A stretch of 64,000 nucleotides of DNA from JAYPWI01 sp964629575 (GTDB lineage: Bacteria; Actinomycetota; Acidimicrobiia; Acidimicrobiales; Poriferisodalaceae). Under the pieces are notes generated by a model. The model did not search any database. It was not told the origin of the DNA and saw only the letters and a program-made list of their open reading frames with translations. Each line of letters opens with the position of its first letter. Position 1 is the first letter of the stretch. The stretch spans positions 1-64,000 of the forward strand of contig CAZVUM010000022.1 in the NCBI GenBank assembly GCA_964629575.1. The letters run 5' to 3'. The translations under genes and the position numbers were made by a program. Positions 32,678 to 41,680 of the stretch are shown one piece after another.

Positions 32678-35386
32678 ATGAGATGCGTGACTCAGACGAC
32701 CAGCCCCCTCATCGCCCGCGTGGCCGCTGCAGCAGCGCGCCGTTGGCGCGCGTCGCTCGCCGTGTGGATCGTTCTCATCGGTTTCGGGCTGTGGGCCTAC
32801 TCCTCCGCGCTGCAGCGGGAGGGCTTTCCGCCGATCGAGACACCCGTGGCGATCGTCACGGGACTTCACTTCGCCGACGACACTGGCGAGGTCGACCGCG
32901 ACGTCGTTGGGCCACTCCACGACGCGTATTCGGTGCTGGAGGGCGTGAAGTCCATCCAGACCATCGCTCAGGAGGACTCGTACGTTCTCGTCGTCGAATT
33001 CGAGTCGGGCATCAGCTCGGCGGATGGCGCCGCGATCTTGAGGGCGCGGACCCCGGGCCTGGGGTTCCCTCCCGCTCCAGTCGTGCGGTCGGTCGATGCA
33101 ACGAAGTTCGTCGACTCCTACGACGCACTGATCGCCGTGACAGGGCCGCCGGGAGCCAGCGCAGAGGAGCTTCAGCTCGAAGCGGGATCGATCGCGTCCC
33201 AGTTGCTCGCCCGTCCTGAGATCGCCACGGCCAAGGTTCGTGCCCTACTGGCAGAAGCGCCAGACGAGGACACCGGTATCGACGAGGTACGAACGCGGCA
33301 GTTCGCGCGCGTCGCGTATGGCGGTGACGAAGAATTCAGCGACGCAATCACGGTCGGTGTCACACGTCACCCACAGCTCGACCAGGACCTCCTGGAGTTC
33401 AGCGACGCGCTGCACGACGTGCTCGGTCAACTGGAGGTCTCGGCGGGGTTCGAGCTCGAGGTCACAGCCGACTTCGCGAACAACATCCGGACCCAGCTCG
33501 CCGGCCTGCTTCGCAACCTTCTGACGGGCCTGATCGCCGTCGCTGCGGTGAGCCTCATCCTCATCGGTTGGAGGGCATCGATCGTCACGGCCGTCTTCAT
33601 GGCAACCGTGATGCTGACGGCGGTCGTCGGTCTGTGGGCGTTCGGCTACACGCTCAACACGATCACGCTGTTCGGCCTCATCCTCACGCTTGGCCTGCTC
33701 GTCGACGATGCAATCGTCGTCAGCGAGGCCGTCGACGCGGGCTCCGAACCCGGGGTCGACGATGACGACAACGATGGCGAGGGTGCCGTCTCGGCGATCC
33801 AACAGGCGATCACTCGGGTGGGCCCGGCGTCCTTCGCAGGAACGATCACCACCGTGTTGGTGTTTGCACCCATGCTGTTCGTGGGCGGTCTGCTCGGAGA
33901 CTTCATCCAGGCGATCCCGGCAACGGTCATCATCGCCCTGGTGGCGTCGTTCGTTCTCTCGATGACGCTGATCCCCGCGCTGGGCCGTCGACTGCTGGTT
34001 GCGCGGCCGGCGTCTCGGAATCCGGTGGTGGCCGGACAGAGGTTCCTCGCCCGCCGCCTCGGTGCGCTGGCGGCCTATCCGTCGCGCAACGGTGTGAAGG
34101 GGTGGCTGGTCGGTGGCGCTCTTCTGGGCGGCGCTCTCCTTGTCGTGTACTCGTCGAGCATCGTCGGCGCATCGGTCCCCCGCGACATCTTCCCCGACGC
34201 CAAGGACACCAACTCCTTGCTGATCAGCGTCGACTTCGACGCCGACGTCGAAGTCGAAGAAGCTGCCGTGCTCACCGAACCCATCGACGACGCCGTTCTT
34301 CGTGTCCTCGGTGAGGACCTCCTTCAGGCTCAGTACATCCGGGGGAGTGAGCGCGAGGCGACGCTGTACATCGACCTCGTCCCCTTCGACGAGCGCGACA
34401 CCACCGCTCCCACCTACGTGGATCTACTGAGCGACGCGATCCCGGAGATCCAACGGGCGCGCGTGAGCGTCAAGTCCGTCGGGGCCGGTCCCCCCGACGA
34501 GGACTACCCCTTCGCCGTCCAGATCTCCATGGACGACGACTCCGTCGCGACAGGCCAGGCCCTCGCCGAAGAGATGCGATCGACGATCCTCGGCGCGACG
34601 GTCGAGAAGCCAGGAGGCGAGACCGCAACGATCGTCGACGCGATCATCTCCACCGAGGGGCAGATCCTGCGGACCAACACCGTGCGTCAGATCGAAGTGC
34701 GCGGTGTCTTCGACACCGACGACACGACGTCGAACGTCGACGCCGCAGAGCGGCTGGTCACCGAGCTCTACCCGCCCGAGGCCCTCGTGGCCCGCGGTCT
34801 GGCGCCCGATGCGCTCACCTTCGACTTCGGGCTCGAATCCGAGAACCGGGCCAGCGTGGGATCGCTTCTGCTCGCGATGGTCATCGCGCTCGTGTTGATG
34901 CTGGCACTGCTGATGATTCAGTTCCGCTCGTTCGTGCAGCCACTCTTGGTGTTCGTCGCGATCCCGTTCAGCTTCTTCGGTGTCATGGCCGTGCTCGCGG
35001 CGTCTGACAACGCGCTGAGCTTCTTCGTGATGGTTGGCTTCATCGCGCTGATCGGGGTCGTCGTGAACAACACGATCCTGGTGGTGGACGCGGCCAACCA
35101 GGAGCGGCGAGCCGGTGCAACAGCGAAGGACGCGATCCGGGTCGCGATCGAGCGGCGCTTCCGACCGTTGATCGCCACGACTGCGACAACCGTCGCCGGT
35201 CTGCTTCCGCTCGCGATGAGCGACCCCTTCTGGGAAGGACTGAGCCTCACCCTCATCGGTGGGCTCGTGAGCTCCACGGTGCTGGTTCTGTTCGCGTTCC
35301 CGGTCTGCTACCTCGCGGTCGAAGCGGTTCGGACTCCCGTGCGCAACATGGTGCGCCGCCGCAGGGGCCGCGAACTCATCGCCTGA
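32678..35386 (+). CDS. RND efflux transporter (HAE1/AcrB-like)
   Basis: A 902-residue proton-driven efflux pump with the two-fold RND layout: TM1 near residues 24-43, a periplasmic domain, a TM cluster, a second external domain and a second TM cluster. LLVDDAIVVSEAVD is the TM4 proton-relay aspartate pair of AcrB; the TM10 equivalent reads VVNNTILVVDAANQ, with Asn where AcrB has Lys940. It is shorter than AcrB (~1050). The ATG at 32678 is used; the GTG at 32687 (three codons later) is also possible. In a Gram-positive-like host the partner proteins are unclear and none is adjacent. Confidence 0.9.
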   Translation: MRCVTQTTSPLIARVAAAAARRWRASLAVWIVLIGFGLWAYSSALQREGFPPIETPVAIVTGLHFADDTGEVDRDVVGPLHDAYSVLEGVKSIQTIAQEDSYVLVVEFESGISSADGAAILRARTPGLGFPPAPVVRSVDATKFVDSYDALIAVTGPPGASAEELQLEAGSIASQLLARPEIATAKVRALLAEAPDEDTGIDEVRTRQFARVAYGGDEEFSDAITVGVTRHPQLDQDLLEFSDALHDVLGQLEVSAGFELEVTADFANNIRTQLAGLLRNLLTGLIAVAAVSLILIGWRASIVTAVFMATVMLTAVVGLWAFGYTLNTITLFGLILTLGLLVDDAIVVSEAVDAGSEPGVDDDDNDGEGAVSAIQQAITRVGPASFAGTITTVLVFAPMLFVGGLLGDFIQAIPATVIIALVASFVLSMTLIPALGRRLLVARPASRNPVVAGQRFLARRLGALAAYPSRNGVKGWLVGGALLGGALLVVYSSSIVGASVPRDIFPDAKDTNSLLISVDFDADVEVEEAAVLTEPIDDAVLRVLGEDLLQAQYIRGSEREATLYIDLVPFDERDTTAPTYVDLLSDAIPEIQRARVSVKSVGAGPPDEDYPFAVQISMDDDSVATGQALAEEMRSTILGATVEKPGGETATIVDAIISTEGQILRTNTVRQIEVRGVFDTDDTTSNVDAAERLVTELYPPEALVARGLAPDALTFDFGLESENRASVGSLLLAMVIALVLMLALLMIQFRSFVQPLLVFVAIPFSFFGVMAVLAASDNALSFFVMVGFIALIGVVVNNTILVVDAANQERRAGATAKDAIRVAIERRFRPLIATTATTVAGLLPLAMSDPFWEGLSLTLIGGLVSSTVLVLFAFPVCYLAVEAVRTPVRNMVRRRRGRELIA

Positions 35387-35393
35387 GCTGTTC

Positions 35394-35411
35394 GCGACGT
35401 TCGCACGTCGC
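35394..35411. terminator. Hairpin between convergent RND and paaE genes
   Basis: GCGACG (35394-35399) pairs with CGTCGC (35406-35411) around a 6-nt loop, flanked by CTGA/TCAG that extend the symmetry. It sits directly between two convergent stops. It lacks a T-run, as many actinobacterial terminators do. Confidence 0.5.
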
Positions 35412-36494
35412 TCAGCGGCCGAGGCCGCCGTGGGTGTCGAACGACACCGTGACTGCTCCTGCGACGGGATGGGCCTGGCAGGTGAGGACGAATCCGCTGT
35501 CCACCTCTTCGGGTGTGAGCGCGTAGTTCTTTTCCATCCTCACCTCACCCTCAACGACCCTGGCTTTGCAGGTGGCACACATCCCGCCCTTGCAAGCGAA
35601 GGGCACCTCCGAGCGGACGGCCCTGGCGTAGTCGAGAAGTGACGGGCCATCTGGCACCACGGTGGTCACCGAAGACCGGCCATCGAGGACGAACGTCATC
35701 TCGACGCCGTCGACAGGAGCCTCGTCGGCGACCTCCGGCAGCTCGATCCGCTCGTCGAAGAAGAGCTCCTGGTGGACTGCTTCGGGATCCACGCCGAATT
35801 CGCCGACCAGCGCGTCGCGTACCTCTTCGACCATGTCGACGGGCCCGCACAGGAACCAGGCGTCGACCCGTGGGACGTCGATGAGCGTCGTGGCCAACGA
35901 ACGCAGCTTGTCCGTGTCGATGCGGCCCTCGAAGAGCGGCACCTCGTGCGGTTCGCGGCTGAGGACGTGGATGAGTTGGAACCGATCGGGGAAGCGGTTC
36001 TTGAGTGCTTCGAGGTCCTCGAGGAACATGATCGAGCCGGCCGTCCGATTGCCGTAGACGAGCGAGCATCGGCTGCTGGGCTCGAGCTCCAGGATCGACA
36101 CCAGCATCGACAGGATCGGCGTGATCCCCGACCCGGCGGCGAGCGCGACGTACGTGTTGGCGCAGGTTCGGTCCGGGGTGTGGCAGAAGTCGCCGATGGG
36201 AGCCATCACGTCGACGAGGTCACCGTCGCGAAGTTCGGTGGTGGCGTAGGTGGAGAACGCTCCGCCCGGGAGGTGCTTGATACCGACGCGTAGCTCCTCG
36301 TCGTTGACGCTGCTGCAGATGGAGTAGGAGCGACGCACGTCCTCGCCCTCGATGTCCGCTCGCAGGATCACGTGCTGGCCGGGGATGTGTCGGAAGGTGT
36401 CGCGGAGCTCGCCCGGGATGTCGAAGCTGAGCGACACCGCGTCGGGCGTTTCGCGACGGATCCTCACCGGGAGGGAGTGGAACTCGACCGCCAT
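35412..36494 (-). CDS. paaE: Phenylacetyl-CoA epoxidase reductase subunit PaaE
   Basis: A 360-residue flavodoxin-reductase-type protein with FAD motif RRSYSICS, NAD(P) motif LAAGSGITPILSM and a C-terminal plant-type 2Fe-2S domain (CKGGMCATCKA, then a cysteine in LTCQA). It passes electrons from NAD(P)H to the di-iron PaaA subunit, which epoxidises the ring of phenylacetyl-CoA. It is the last gene of paaABCDE: its ATG overlaps the paaD stop by one base (TGATG). The frame extends upstream but only the part from 36494 is PaaE-like. Confidence 0.95.
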   Translation of the reverse strand: MAVEFHSLPVRIRRETPDAVSLSFDIPGELRDTFRHIPGQHVILRADIEGEDVRRSYSICSSVNDEELRVGIKHLPGGAFSTYATTELRDGDLVDVMAPIGDFCHTPDRTCANTYVALAAGSGITPILSMLVSILELEPSSRCSLVYGNRTAGSIMFLEDLEALKNRFPDRFQLIHVLSREPHEVPLFEGRIDTDKLRSLATTLIDVPRVDAWFLCGPVDMVEEVRDALVGEFGVDPEAVHQELFFDERIELPEVADEAPVDGVEMTFVLDGRSSVTTVVPDGPSLLDYARAVRSEVPFACKGGMCATCKARVVEGEVRMEKNYALTPEEVDSGFVLTCQAHPVAGAVTVSFDTHGGLGR

Positions 36495-36979
36495 CACAGC
36501 TCCTTGAAGTGGTCGAAGGGCTCGCGGCACTCGAGGCATCGCATCAGGGCCTTGCACGCCGTTGAGCCGAACTCGCTGATGGTCTCGGTGTCTGTGCTTC
36601 CGCACTGCGGACACGCGATCTGGCGTCGGCCGATCGTGAGGGCGACCTCAGTCGTCCGCGGCGGTGCGATGCCGTACTCGCGCAGTTTCCGGCGGCCGTC
36701 GGCCGAGATCCAGTCGGTCGTCCATGCCGGCGAGAACGTCACGCGTACCTCGCCCTCGACCTCGGCTGCATCGAGGACCTCGGCGATGCGGTTTTCGATG
36801 TGATGCATGGCCGGACAGCCCGAGTACGTCGGTGTGATCGTGACCACGATCCTGCCGCCCTCATCGGCGACGCTGCGCAGCACGCCGAGATCGGCGATCG
36901 TGAGCACCGGGACCTCTGGGTCGGGGATCTCGCCGAGACCGCGCTCCAGCTCGCCCAGGTCGACCACCGGCCGGATCAC
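36494..36979 (-). CDS. paaD: Phenylacetyl-CoA epoxidase maturation subunit PaaD
   Basis: A 161-residue MIP18/DUF59-family protein. IPDPEVPVLTIADLGVLR and VTITPTYSGCPAMHHIEN are the DUF59 signatures; a zinc-ribbon-like tail has CPQCGS and CLECREPF. PaaD is thought to supply or insert iron-sulfur clusters for the epoxidase. The GTG start at 36979 overlaps the paaC stop by GTGA. It lies between paaC and paaE in the operon. Confidence 0.94.
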   Translation of the reverse strand: MIRPVVDLGELERGLGEIPDPEVPVLTIADLGVLRSVADEGGRIVVTITPTYSGCPAMHHIENRIAEVLDAAEVEGEVRVTFSPAWTTDWISADGRRKLREYGIAPPRTTEVALTIGRRQIACPQCGSTDTETISEFGSTACKALMRCLECREPFDHFKEL

Positions 36980-37770
36980 CACTGGGCACCAGGATGGGTC
37001 CGATGGAGCCACTGCATTTCGGTGAGAAGGTGGCCCAGATGCTCGGTGTGCGTGCCGACACGACCGCCGAGGCGTTGGTATGGGTCCTCGGGCACGTCGA
37101 GCGTGGCGTCGGCGAGAACCGAGCGCACGGTGGCGTCGAACGTGGACGCGATCGGCTCGGCGTCGGGCGCCACCCCGCTGTTCACCACCGTCTCTCCTCC
37201 GGCGGGCCGTTCGTGGAGGTCGCCCGTGTACCGCCACAGCGTGTCGACCGCCGCCTGGGTTCTCTGGTGACTCTCGTCTGTGCCGTCGCCCAGACGCACG
37301 ACCCACGACGAGGATCGTTCGAGGTGGTAGCGAGCCTCTTTCACCGCCTTGGCGGCGATTCCGGCCAGGGATTCGTCGGTGCTGCTGCTCAGGGCGTCGT
37401 AGAACGGCACCTGGTAGGCGTCGAGGAAGAACTGGCGCACCATCGTCTGTGCGAAGTCGCCGTTGGGTTGTTCGACGAGGACGGCGTTGCGGAAGTCGCG
37501 CTCGTCGCGGCCGAGTGCGAGGTCGTCTTCGTCTCGCCCCCGGCCCTCGATTTCGCCGGCCCGCGTGTACAGGCTGCGCGCCTGGCCGAGATGGTCGAGG
37601 CTGACGTTGGCGATCGCGATGTCCTCTTCGAGGTCGGGCGAGCGCGAGATCAACTCGCCGAGGCGTTGGGCGACGATGAGGTTGTCGTCGGCGATCGCCA
37701 GAACCAGATCGACGGGGGCAGTATCGACAGCGGCGGTGTCGACGCGGGCGGTGTCACTGGCCGGTGTCAC
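36976..37770 (-). CDS. paaC: Phenylacetyl-CoA epoxidase structural subunit PaaC
   Basis: A 264-residue ferritin-like protein, the non-catalytic partner of PaaA. IADDNLIVAQRLGELISRSP, EEDIAIANVSLDHLGQARSLY and AKAVKEARYHLERSS are characteristic of PaaC. The GTG at 37770 overlaps the paaB stop by GTGA (37767-37770), giving translational coupling. It is of usual length. Confidence 0.95.
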   Translation of the reverse strand: MTPASDTARVDTAAVDTAPVDLVLAIADDNLIVAQRLGELISRSPDLEEDIAIANVSLDHLGQARSLYTRAGEIEGRGRDEDDLALGRDERDFRNAVLVEQPNGDFAQTMVRQFFLDAYQVPFYDALSSSTDESLAGIAAKAVKEARYHLERSSSWVVRLGDGTDESHQRTQAAVDTLWRYTGDLHERPAGGETVVNSGVAPDAEPIASTFDATVRSVLADATLDVPEDPYQRLGGRVGTHTEHLGHLLTEMQWLHRTHPGAQW

Positions 37771-38099
37771 ATGTGCCCCACTTCGTCGGGGAGCTCATAG
37801 AACGTGGGGTGTCGGTAGGGGTGCTCGCTGCCGAACCATGCATCGCTGCCGTCTGGGTCGCTGGCGTGGATCTCCGTCGATCGCACGATCCACAGCGACA
37901 CGCCTTCGGAGCGCCGCGTGTACACGTCGCGCGCCGCTTGAACCGCGGACTCGGCATCGGCTGCGTGCACGCTGCCTGCGTGGACGTGATTGAGGCCGCG
38001 GTTGGCCCTGATGAAGACCTCCCAGAGGGGGAAGCCGCCCGGGTTGCCCGCGACTTCGGGATCGGTCGCGCCATCTTTCTTGGGGACTTCGTAGACCAT
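37767..38099 (-). CDS. paaB: Phenylacetyl-CoA epoxidase subunit PaaB
   Basis: A 110-residue PaaB: WEVFIRANRGLNHVHAGSVH, AAQAARDVYTRR-like core and WFGSEHPYRHPTFYELP are diagnostic. PaaB bridges the PaaAC heterodimers. The ATG at 38099 overlaps the paaA stop by one base. The open frame continues far upstream on the opposite side of paaA, but only this segment is PaaB. Confidence 0.95.
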   Translation of the reverse strand: MVYEVPKKDGATDPEVAGNPGGFPLWEVFIRANRGLNHVHAGSVHAADAESAVQAARDVYTRRSEGVSLWIVRSTEIHASDPDGSDAWFGSEHPYRHPTFYELPDEVGHM

Positions 38100-39067
38100 C
38101 AGCGAGCTCCTTCGGTCTCGGAGTCGCGTTTCTTGGCCGCGTGGGCCAGTGCCGCCTCGCGGACCCACTGCCCTTCGTCCCAGGCGCGGACCTTGTGCTC
38201 GATGCGCTCCCGGTTGCATGGACCATTGCCGGCCACGACCTCCCAGAAGTGATCCCAGTCGATCTCGCCGTAGTCGTAGTGCTCGCGCTCGCTGTTCCAG
38301 CGAAGGTCCGGATCGGGGATCTCGAGGCCGAGGAAGTCGGCCTGGGGCACTGTCATGTCCACGAACCTCTGGCGGAGGTCGTCGTTGGTCTCGAGTTTGA
38401 TGCCCCAGGCCATCGACTGTTCGGTGTGGACCGAGTCGGCGTCGGGGGGCCCGAACATCATGAGCGATGGCCACCAGAAGCGATCCAGCGCGTCTTGGGC
38501 CATGTCCTTCTGCTCGGGGGTGCCGTTGGCGAGGGTCAGCATCATCTCGTAGCCCTGCCGCTGGTGGAAGGACTCCTCCTTGCAGATGCGCACCATCGCC
38601 CGGGCGTATGGCCCGTAGCTGGTGCGGGTGAGCATCACCTGGTTGGTGATCGCTGCGCCGTCGACCAGCCAGCCGATCGCTCCCACATCGGCCCAACTCA
38701 GGGTGGGGTAGTTGAAGATCGATGAGTACTTCTGCCGGCCGCTGTGGAGCATCTCCATCATCTCGTCGCGCGAGATGCCGAGCGTCTCGGCGGCCGAATA
38801 GAGGTAGAGCCCGTGACCGGCTTCGTCTTGCACCTTGGCGGTCAGGATCGCTTTGCGTCGGAGGCTGGGAGCGCGGGTGATCCAGTTGCCCTCGGGTTGC
38901 TGGCCGATCACCTCGGAGTGCGCATGCTGCGCGATCTGGCGGATCATCGTGCTCCGGTAGTTGTCCGGCATCCAGTCGCGCGGCTCGATGGTGCGGCCCG
39001 AGCCGATGACGGCGTCGAAGTGCTCCTCGGGTGTGGATGCGGTGGTCACCGCTTGGTCGCTGCTCAC
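38099..39067 (-). CDS. paaA: Phenylacetyl-CoA epoxidase catalytic subunit PaaA
   Basis: A 322-residue di-iron oxygenase subunit that epoxidises the ring of phenylacetyl-CoA, the committed step of aerobic phenylacetate breakdown. Iron-ligand regions include AKVQDEAGHGLYLYSAAE and RICKEESFHQRQGYEMM. The GTG at 39067 is chosen because GAGGGAGG lies just upstream; a frame extension to 39148 would run through the promoter. It is the first gene of the overlapping paaABCDE operon. paaK, paaG, paaZ and the other downstream genes are not in the window. Confidence 0.95.
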   Translation of the reverse strand: MSSDQAVTTASTPEEHFDAVIGSGRTIEPRDWMPDNYRSTMIRQIAQHAHSEVIGQQPEGNWITRAPSLRRKAILTAKVQDEAGHGLYLYSAAETLGISRDEMMEMLHSGRQKYSSIFNYPTLSWADVGAIGWLVDGAAITNQVMLTRTSYGPYARAMVRICKEESFHQRQGYEMMLTLANGTPEQKDMAQDALDRFWWPSLMMFGPPDADSVHTEQSMAWGIKLETNDDLRQRFVDMTVPQADFLGLEIPDPDLRWNSEREHYDYGEIDWDHFWEVVAGNGPCNRERIEHKVRAWDEGQWVREAALAHAAKKRDSETEGAR

Positions 39068-39136
39068 GAGCGCCTCCCTCTGCCCTGCACCCCGGGCATC
39101 GGCGAAACCGAGACCGGGCTGCGACGTGATGACAAC

Positions 39137-39177
39137 ATGATACACCAAGAGTCGAAATATCTGTCAAGGGTGTATCA
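39137..39177. promoter_or_regulatory. paaA promoter overlapped by a palindromic PaaX-type operator
   Basis: Two perfect 9-bp inverted arms, TGATACACC (39138-39146) and GGTGTATCA (39169-39177), flank 22 bp. Their outer hexamers TGATAC and GTATCA are 28 bp apart, like the widely spaced TGATTC/GAATCA half-sites described for E. coli PaaX. On the minus strand TTGACA (39162-39167) and TATCAT (39137-39142) form a sigma70-like promoter toward paaA, so a bound repressor would occlude both elements. Phenylacetyl-CoA is the usual inducer of PaaX. Confidence 0.72.
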
Positions 39178-39185
39178 GGTTGAGG

Positions 39186-39191
39186 TAGGCT
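39186..39191 (+). promoter_or_regulatory. Candidate leaderless -10 box (TAGGCT) for paaX
   Basis: TAGGCT lies 7 nt before the GTG of paaX at 39199, just outside the operator's right arm, which would allow autoregulation. Confidence 0.4.
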
Positions 39192-39198
39192 CGTACCC

Positions 39199-40089
39199 GT
39201 GCGGCACCCCGTCGGATCCATCGCGCGAGATTTCGGTGATCGGCCGGACATCTCGGCTCGCTCGGTGCTCGTCACGATCTTCGGCGATTCGATCGTGCCG
39301 GTCGGTGGCGAAATCTGGCTTGGCGACCTCATCGCGTTGGCGGAGCCCTTCGGCTTCAGCGACCGCCTCACCCGAACGTCGGTCTCTCGCCTCACCGCAG
39401 AGGGATGGTTCGAGTCGCAGCGGGTCGGCCGTCGGAGTCGCTACCGGTTGACGGAGTTCGGCGTCGCCGAATTCGAGGTGGCCGAGCGGCGCATCTACCA
39501 CGCCGACCGCCCGCACTGGGATGGGGAGTGGACCCTGGCCATGGTCGAGCTCGGCTCTCCGGATCGCACCACGGCGCAGTTGGTGAGCAAGCACCTTCGG
39601 TGGCACGGATTCGCACCGTTGTCGTCGGGAGTGATGGCCGAGCCCGGGGACAGCAGGGCAGAGGTCCGCGAGGTGAGCGCGGGCCTCGGGTTGTCTGCGG
39701 CGATCCCGGTGGCGCTCGCTCGCTTCGACGATCTCCGGGCGTTGCTGTCGGCACCCGAGGTCGACCAGCGGCTCGGGCTCGACGAGGCCGCGGACGGGTA
39801 TCGCCGATTCGTGGAGAGGTACGCGCTCCTCGAAGCCATGTGCGGCGCTGACGTGGCGCCCCTCGATGCTTTCCTGCTCCGAAGCATGGTGGTGCACGAT
39901 CTTCGGCGGACCGTTCTCGTCGACCCGTGGCTTCCCGCCGAGATTCTCCCGTCTGGCTGGCCGGGAAGCGCCGCTCACGAACTCGCGGGCCGCCTCTACC
40001 GTGCGGTCGATTCGGGCGCCTGGGCGCACCTCGCCGAGGTCACTGGGGCCACAGTCAGCTCCGAGGTGGCCGCCCACCGCTTCGGCTGA
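39199..40089 (+). CDS. paaX: PaaX-family transcriptional repressor
   Basis: A 296-residue PaaX-type repressor: SARSVLVTIFGDSIVPVGGE, a winged-helix region (RTSVSRLTAEGWFESQRVGR), the linker HWDGEWTLAMVELG and the C-terminal domain with FVERYALLEAM. PaaX represses phenylacetate genes and releases DNA on binding phenylacetyl-CoA. It is divergent from paaABCDE with 131 bp between starts, containing a strong palindrome. The start is the GTG at 39199. Confidence 0.94.
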   Translation: MRHPVGSIARDFGDRPDISARSVLVTIFGDSIVPVGGEIWLGDLIALAEPFGFSDRLTRTSVSRLTAEGWFESQRVGRRSRYRLTEFGVAEFEVAERRIYHADRPHWDGEWTLAMVELGSPDRTTAQLVSKHLRWHGFAPLSSGVMAEPGDSRAEVREVSAGLGLSAAIPVALARFDDLRALLSAPEVDQRLGLDEAADGYRRFVERYALLEAMCGADVAPLDAFLLRSMVVHDLRRTVLVDPWLPAEILPSGWPGSAAHELAGRLYRAVDSGAWAHLAEVTGATVSSEVAAHRFG

Positions 40090-40104
40090 TGCACGGAATG
40101 TCGC

Positions 40105-40378
40105 TCAGCCGGGTCGGACCGAGGGGTCGTGCCACACGAACCTGACACCGGCAGATTCGAGCCGCCGGACGTGTTCGGCGAACACGGGGTGGTTGGCGAA
40201 CGCGGCGCCAAGTTGCGGCTCGATCGTGACAGTGCAGCGAGCGCTCGGTGGCGACGAGACAGACCTCCCACCCCTTCTCCTGCTCGAGCGCAATGCGTTC
40301 GAGCGTTCGGTCGGCTCCGGGCACCGCGCACACCACCAGGTAGAGCACCGTGCCCGATGGTGACCCGAAGCTCGTCAT
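40105..40378 (-). pseudogene. Remnant of a flavoprotein-family gene
   Basis: The minus strand begins well (ATG at 40378): VLYLVVCAVPGADRTLERIA and WEVCLVATERSL are the start of a Flavoprotein-domain protein (CoaC-like FMN fold). At about 40245 the family similarity jumps, in a different frame, to the very end of the domain: IEPQLGAAFANHPVFAEHV and RRLESAGVRFVWHDP. Roughly 100 codons containing the FMN-binding core are missing, together with a frame change. The first frame otherwise runs on through unrelated sequence. The remnant is under 280 bp, against ~540 for relatives. Confidence 0.72.
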
Positions 40379-40456
40379 GGCTCGAGTATCGCTCGTGCCC
40401 GCACTGGTGTGTCGATGAGCCATGATCTCGGGGGACCGAACCCGAGGGGACGACAG

Positions 40457-41380
40457 ATGCACGAGATCGCGACAGGGCTGCTGTTCCCCGAGGGGCCAAT
40501 TGCCATGGACGACGGCTCGGTGCTGCTGGTGGAGATCGCCAGGGGGACCCTGAGTCGGGTCCAGCCGGACGGCACCGTGGAGGTCGTCGCCGATTGTGGT
40601 GGCGGACCCAACGGTGCCGCGATGGGGCCCGATGGCGCGGTGTACATCTGCAACAACGGCGGGTTCTCGTGGCGCCACGTCGATGGGATGCTGCTTCCCG
40701 GACACCAGCCCGATGACTACACCGGTGGGTCGATTCAGCGAGTCGACCTCGACTCGGGAAAAGTGAGCACGCTCTACGCCGAATGCGAGGGCTGGGATCT
40801 GCGCGGCCCCAACGACATCGTGTTCGATCGCGAGGGTGGCTTCTACTTCACCGATCTCGGCAAGGGACGTGAGAAGGAAATGGACCGAGGGGCGATCTAC
40901 TACGCCCGCCCAGACGGGTCGTCCATCCAGACCGTGTCCCGCCCACTCGTCACCCCCAACGGCGTTGGGCTGTCGCCCGAAGAGGACCGGCTCTACTACG
41001 CCGAAACGATGACCGGTCGGGTGCGGTACTGGGAGCTCGACGCTCCTGGCGTCGTGAAAGCCGCCGGCCCGCAGCTGAGCAGCTCCGCCGGATTCCCTTC
41101 GGTGCGGCTCGGCACCGTTCTCGACGACGGCAGGGTCGACAGCCTCGCCGTGGACAGCGAGGGCAACGTCTGTGTCGCCACGCTCGGCAACGGCTGCGTC
41201 ACCGCCTTCGATCCCGATGGGGAGATTCGGGCCGTCGTCCCCGTCCCCGGCGAACCGATGGTGACCAACGTGTGCTTCGGCGGGCCGGACCTCTGCACCG
41301 CGTACATCACCTGCTCGGCGTTCGGTCGCCTCGTCTCACACGACTGGCACTGCCCCGGCCTGCCGCTGAACTTTCTCTAG
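40457..41380 (+). CDS. SMP-30/gluconolactonase family protein
   Basis: A 307-residue six-bladed propeller lactonase-like enzyme. LLFPEGPIAMDDGSVLLVEI (the metal-binding glutamate region), DLRGPNDIVFDREGGFYFTD and VTPNGVGLSPEEDRLYYAET match the SMP-30/gluconolactonase family, including the Asn and Asp metal ligands. It would hydrolyse a sugar or other lactone. The ATG at 40457 has a GAGGGGACGAC ribosome binding site; the frame opens at 40409 but the extra residues look non-coding. It is divergent from the flavoprotein remnant. The natural substrate is unknown. Confidence 0.88.
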   Translation: MHEIATGLLFPEGPIAMDDGSVLLVEIARGTLSRVQPDGTVEVVADCGGGPNGAAMGPDGAVYICNNGGFSWRHVDGMLLPGHQPDDYTGGSIQRVDLDSGKVSTLYAECEGWDLRGPNDIVFDREGGFYFTDLGKGREKEMDRGAIYYARPDGSSIQTVSRPLVTPNGVGLSPEEDRLYYAETMTGRVRYWELDAPGVVKAAGPQLSSSAGFPSVRLGTVLDDGRVDSLAVDSEGNVCVATLGNGCVTAFDPDGEIRAVVPVPGEPMVTNVCFGGPDLCTAYITCSAFGRLVSHDWHCPGLPLNFL

Positions 41381-41680
41381 CCACGGCTCGTCGCCGCTGC
41401 GCCTGCGGCCCTGGGGGCCTCCGGCTCCGCAACTCCTCGCTCGTGGATCGGCGCACGGGCGGCTCACGGCTTCGCCGAGTCGCCGCGGGGGCTACTCGCA
41501 CATGCGCGGACTACCGGGCTCGTCGCCGCTGTTTCTCGCCGCATCTCCTCGCTGCGCTCGTCGTGCGGAATGCCACGGCACGCCCAGCCTCGTCACTTCA
41601 CCGACGCGGCGCCGGTCGTGTAGTTGAGCCACTCGATGCCTGATACCAGGTTGCTCAACTGGAACTTGCCGTCGCAAGCG
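41381..41680. other. Intergenic stretch with a possible gene fragment
   Basis: About 300 bp of very GC-rich sequence without a convincing complete gene. On the minus strand the last ~95 bp (41593-41690) read like a protein C-terminus: DGKFQLSNLVSGIEWLNY then TTGAASVK and a stop. An 8-bp inverted repeat, AGTTGAGC (41622-41629) and GCTCAACT (41653-41660), lies within it. This may be the tail of a lost gene whose front was replaced by the aminotransferase end. Confidence 0.35.
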
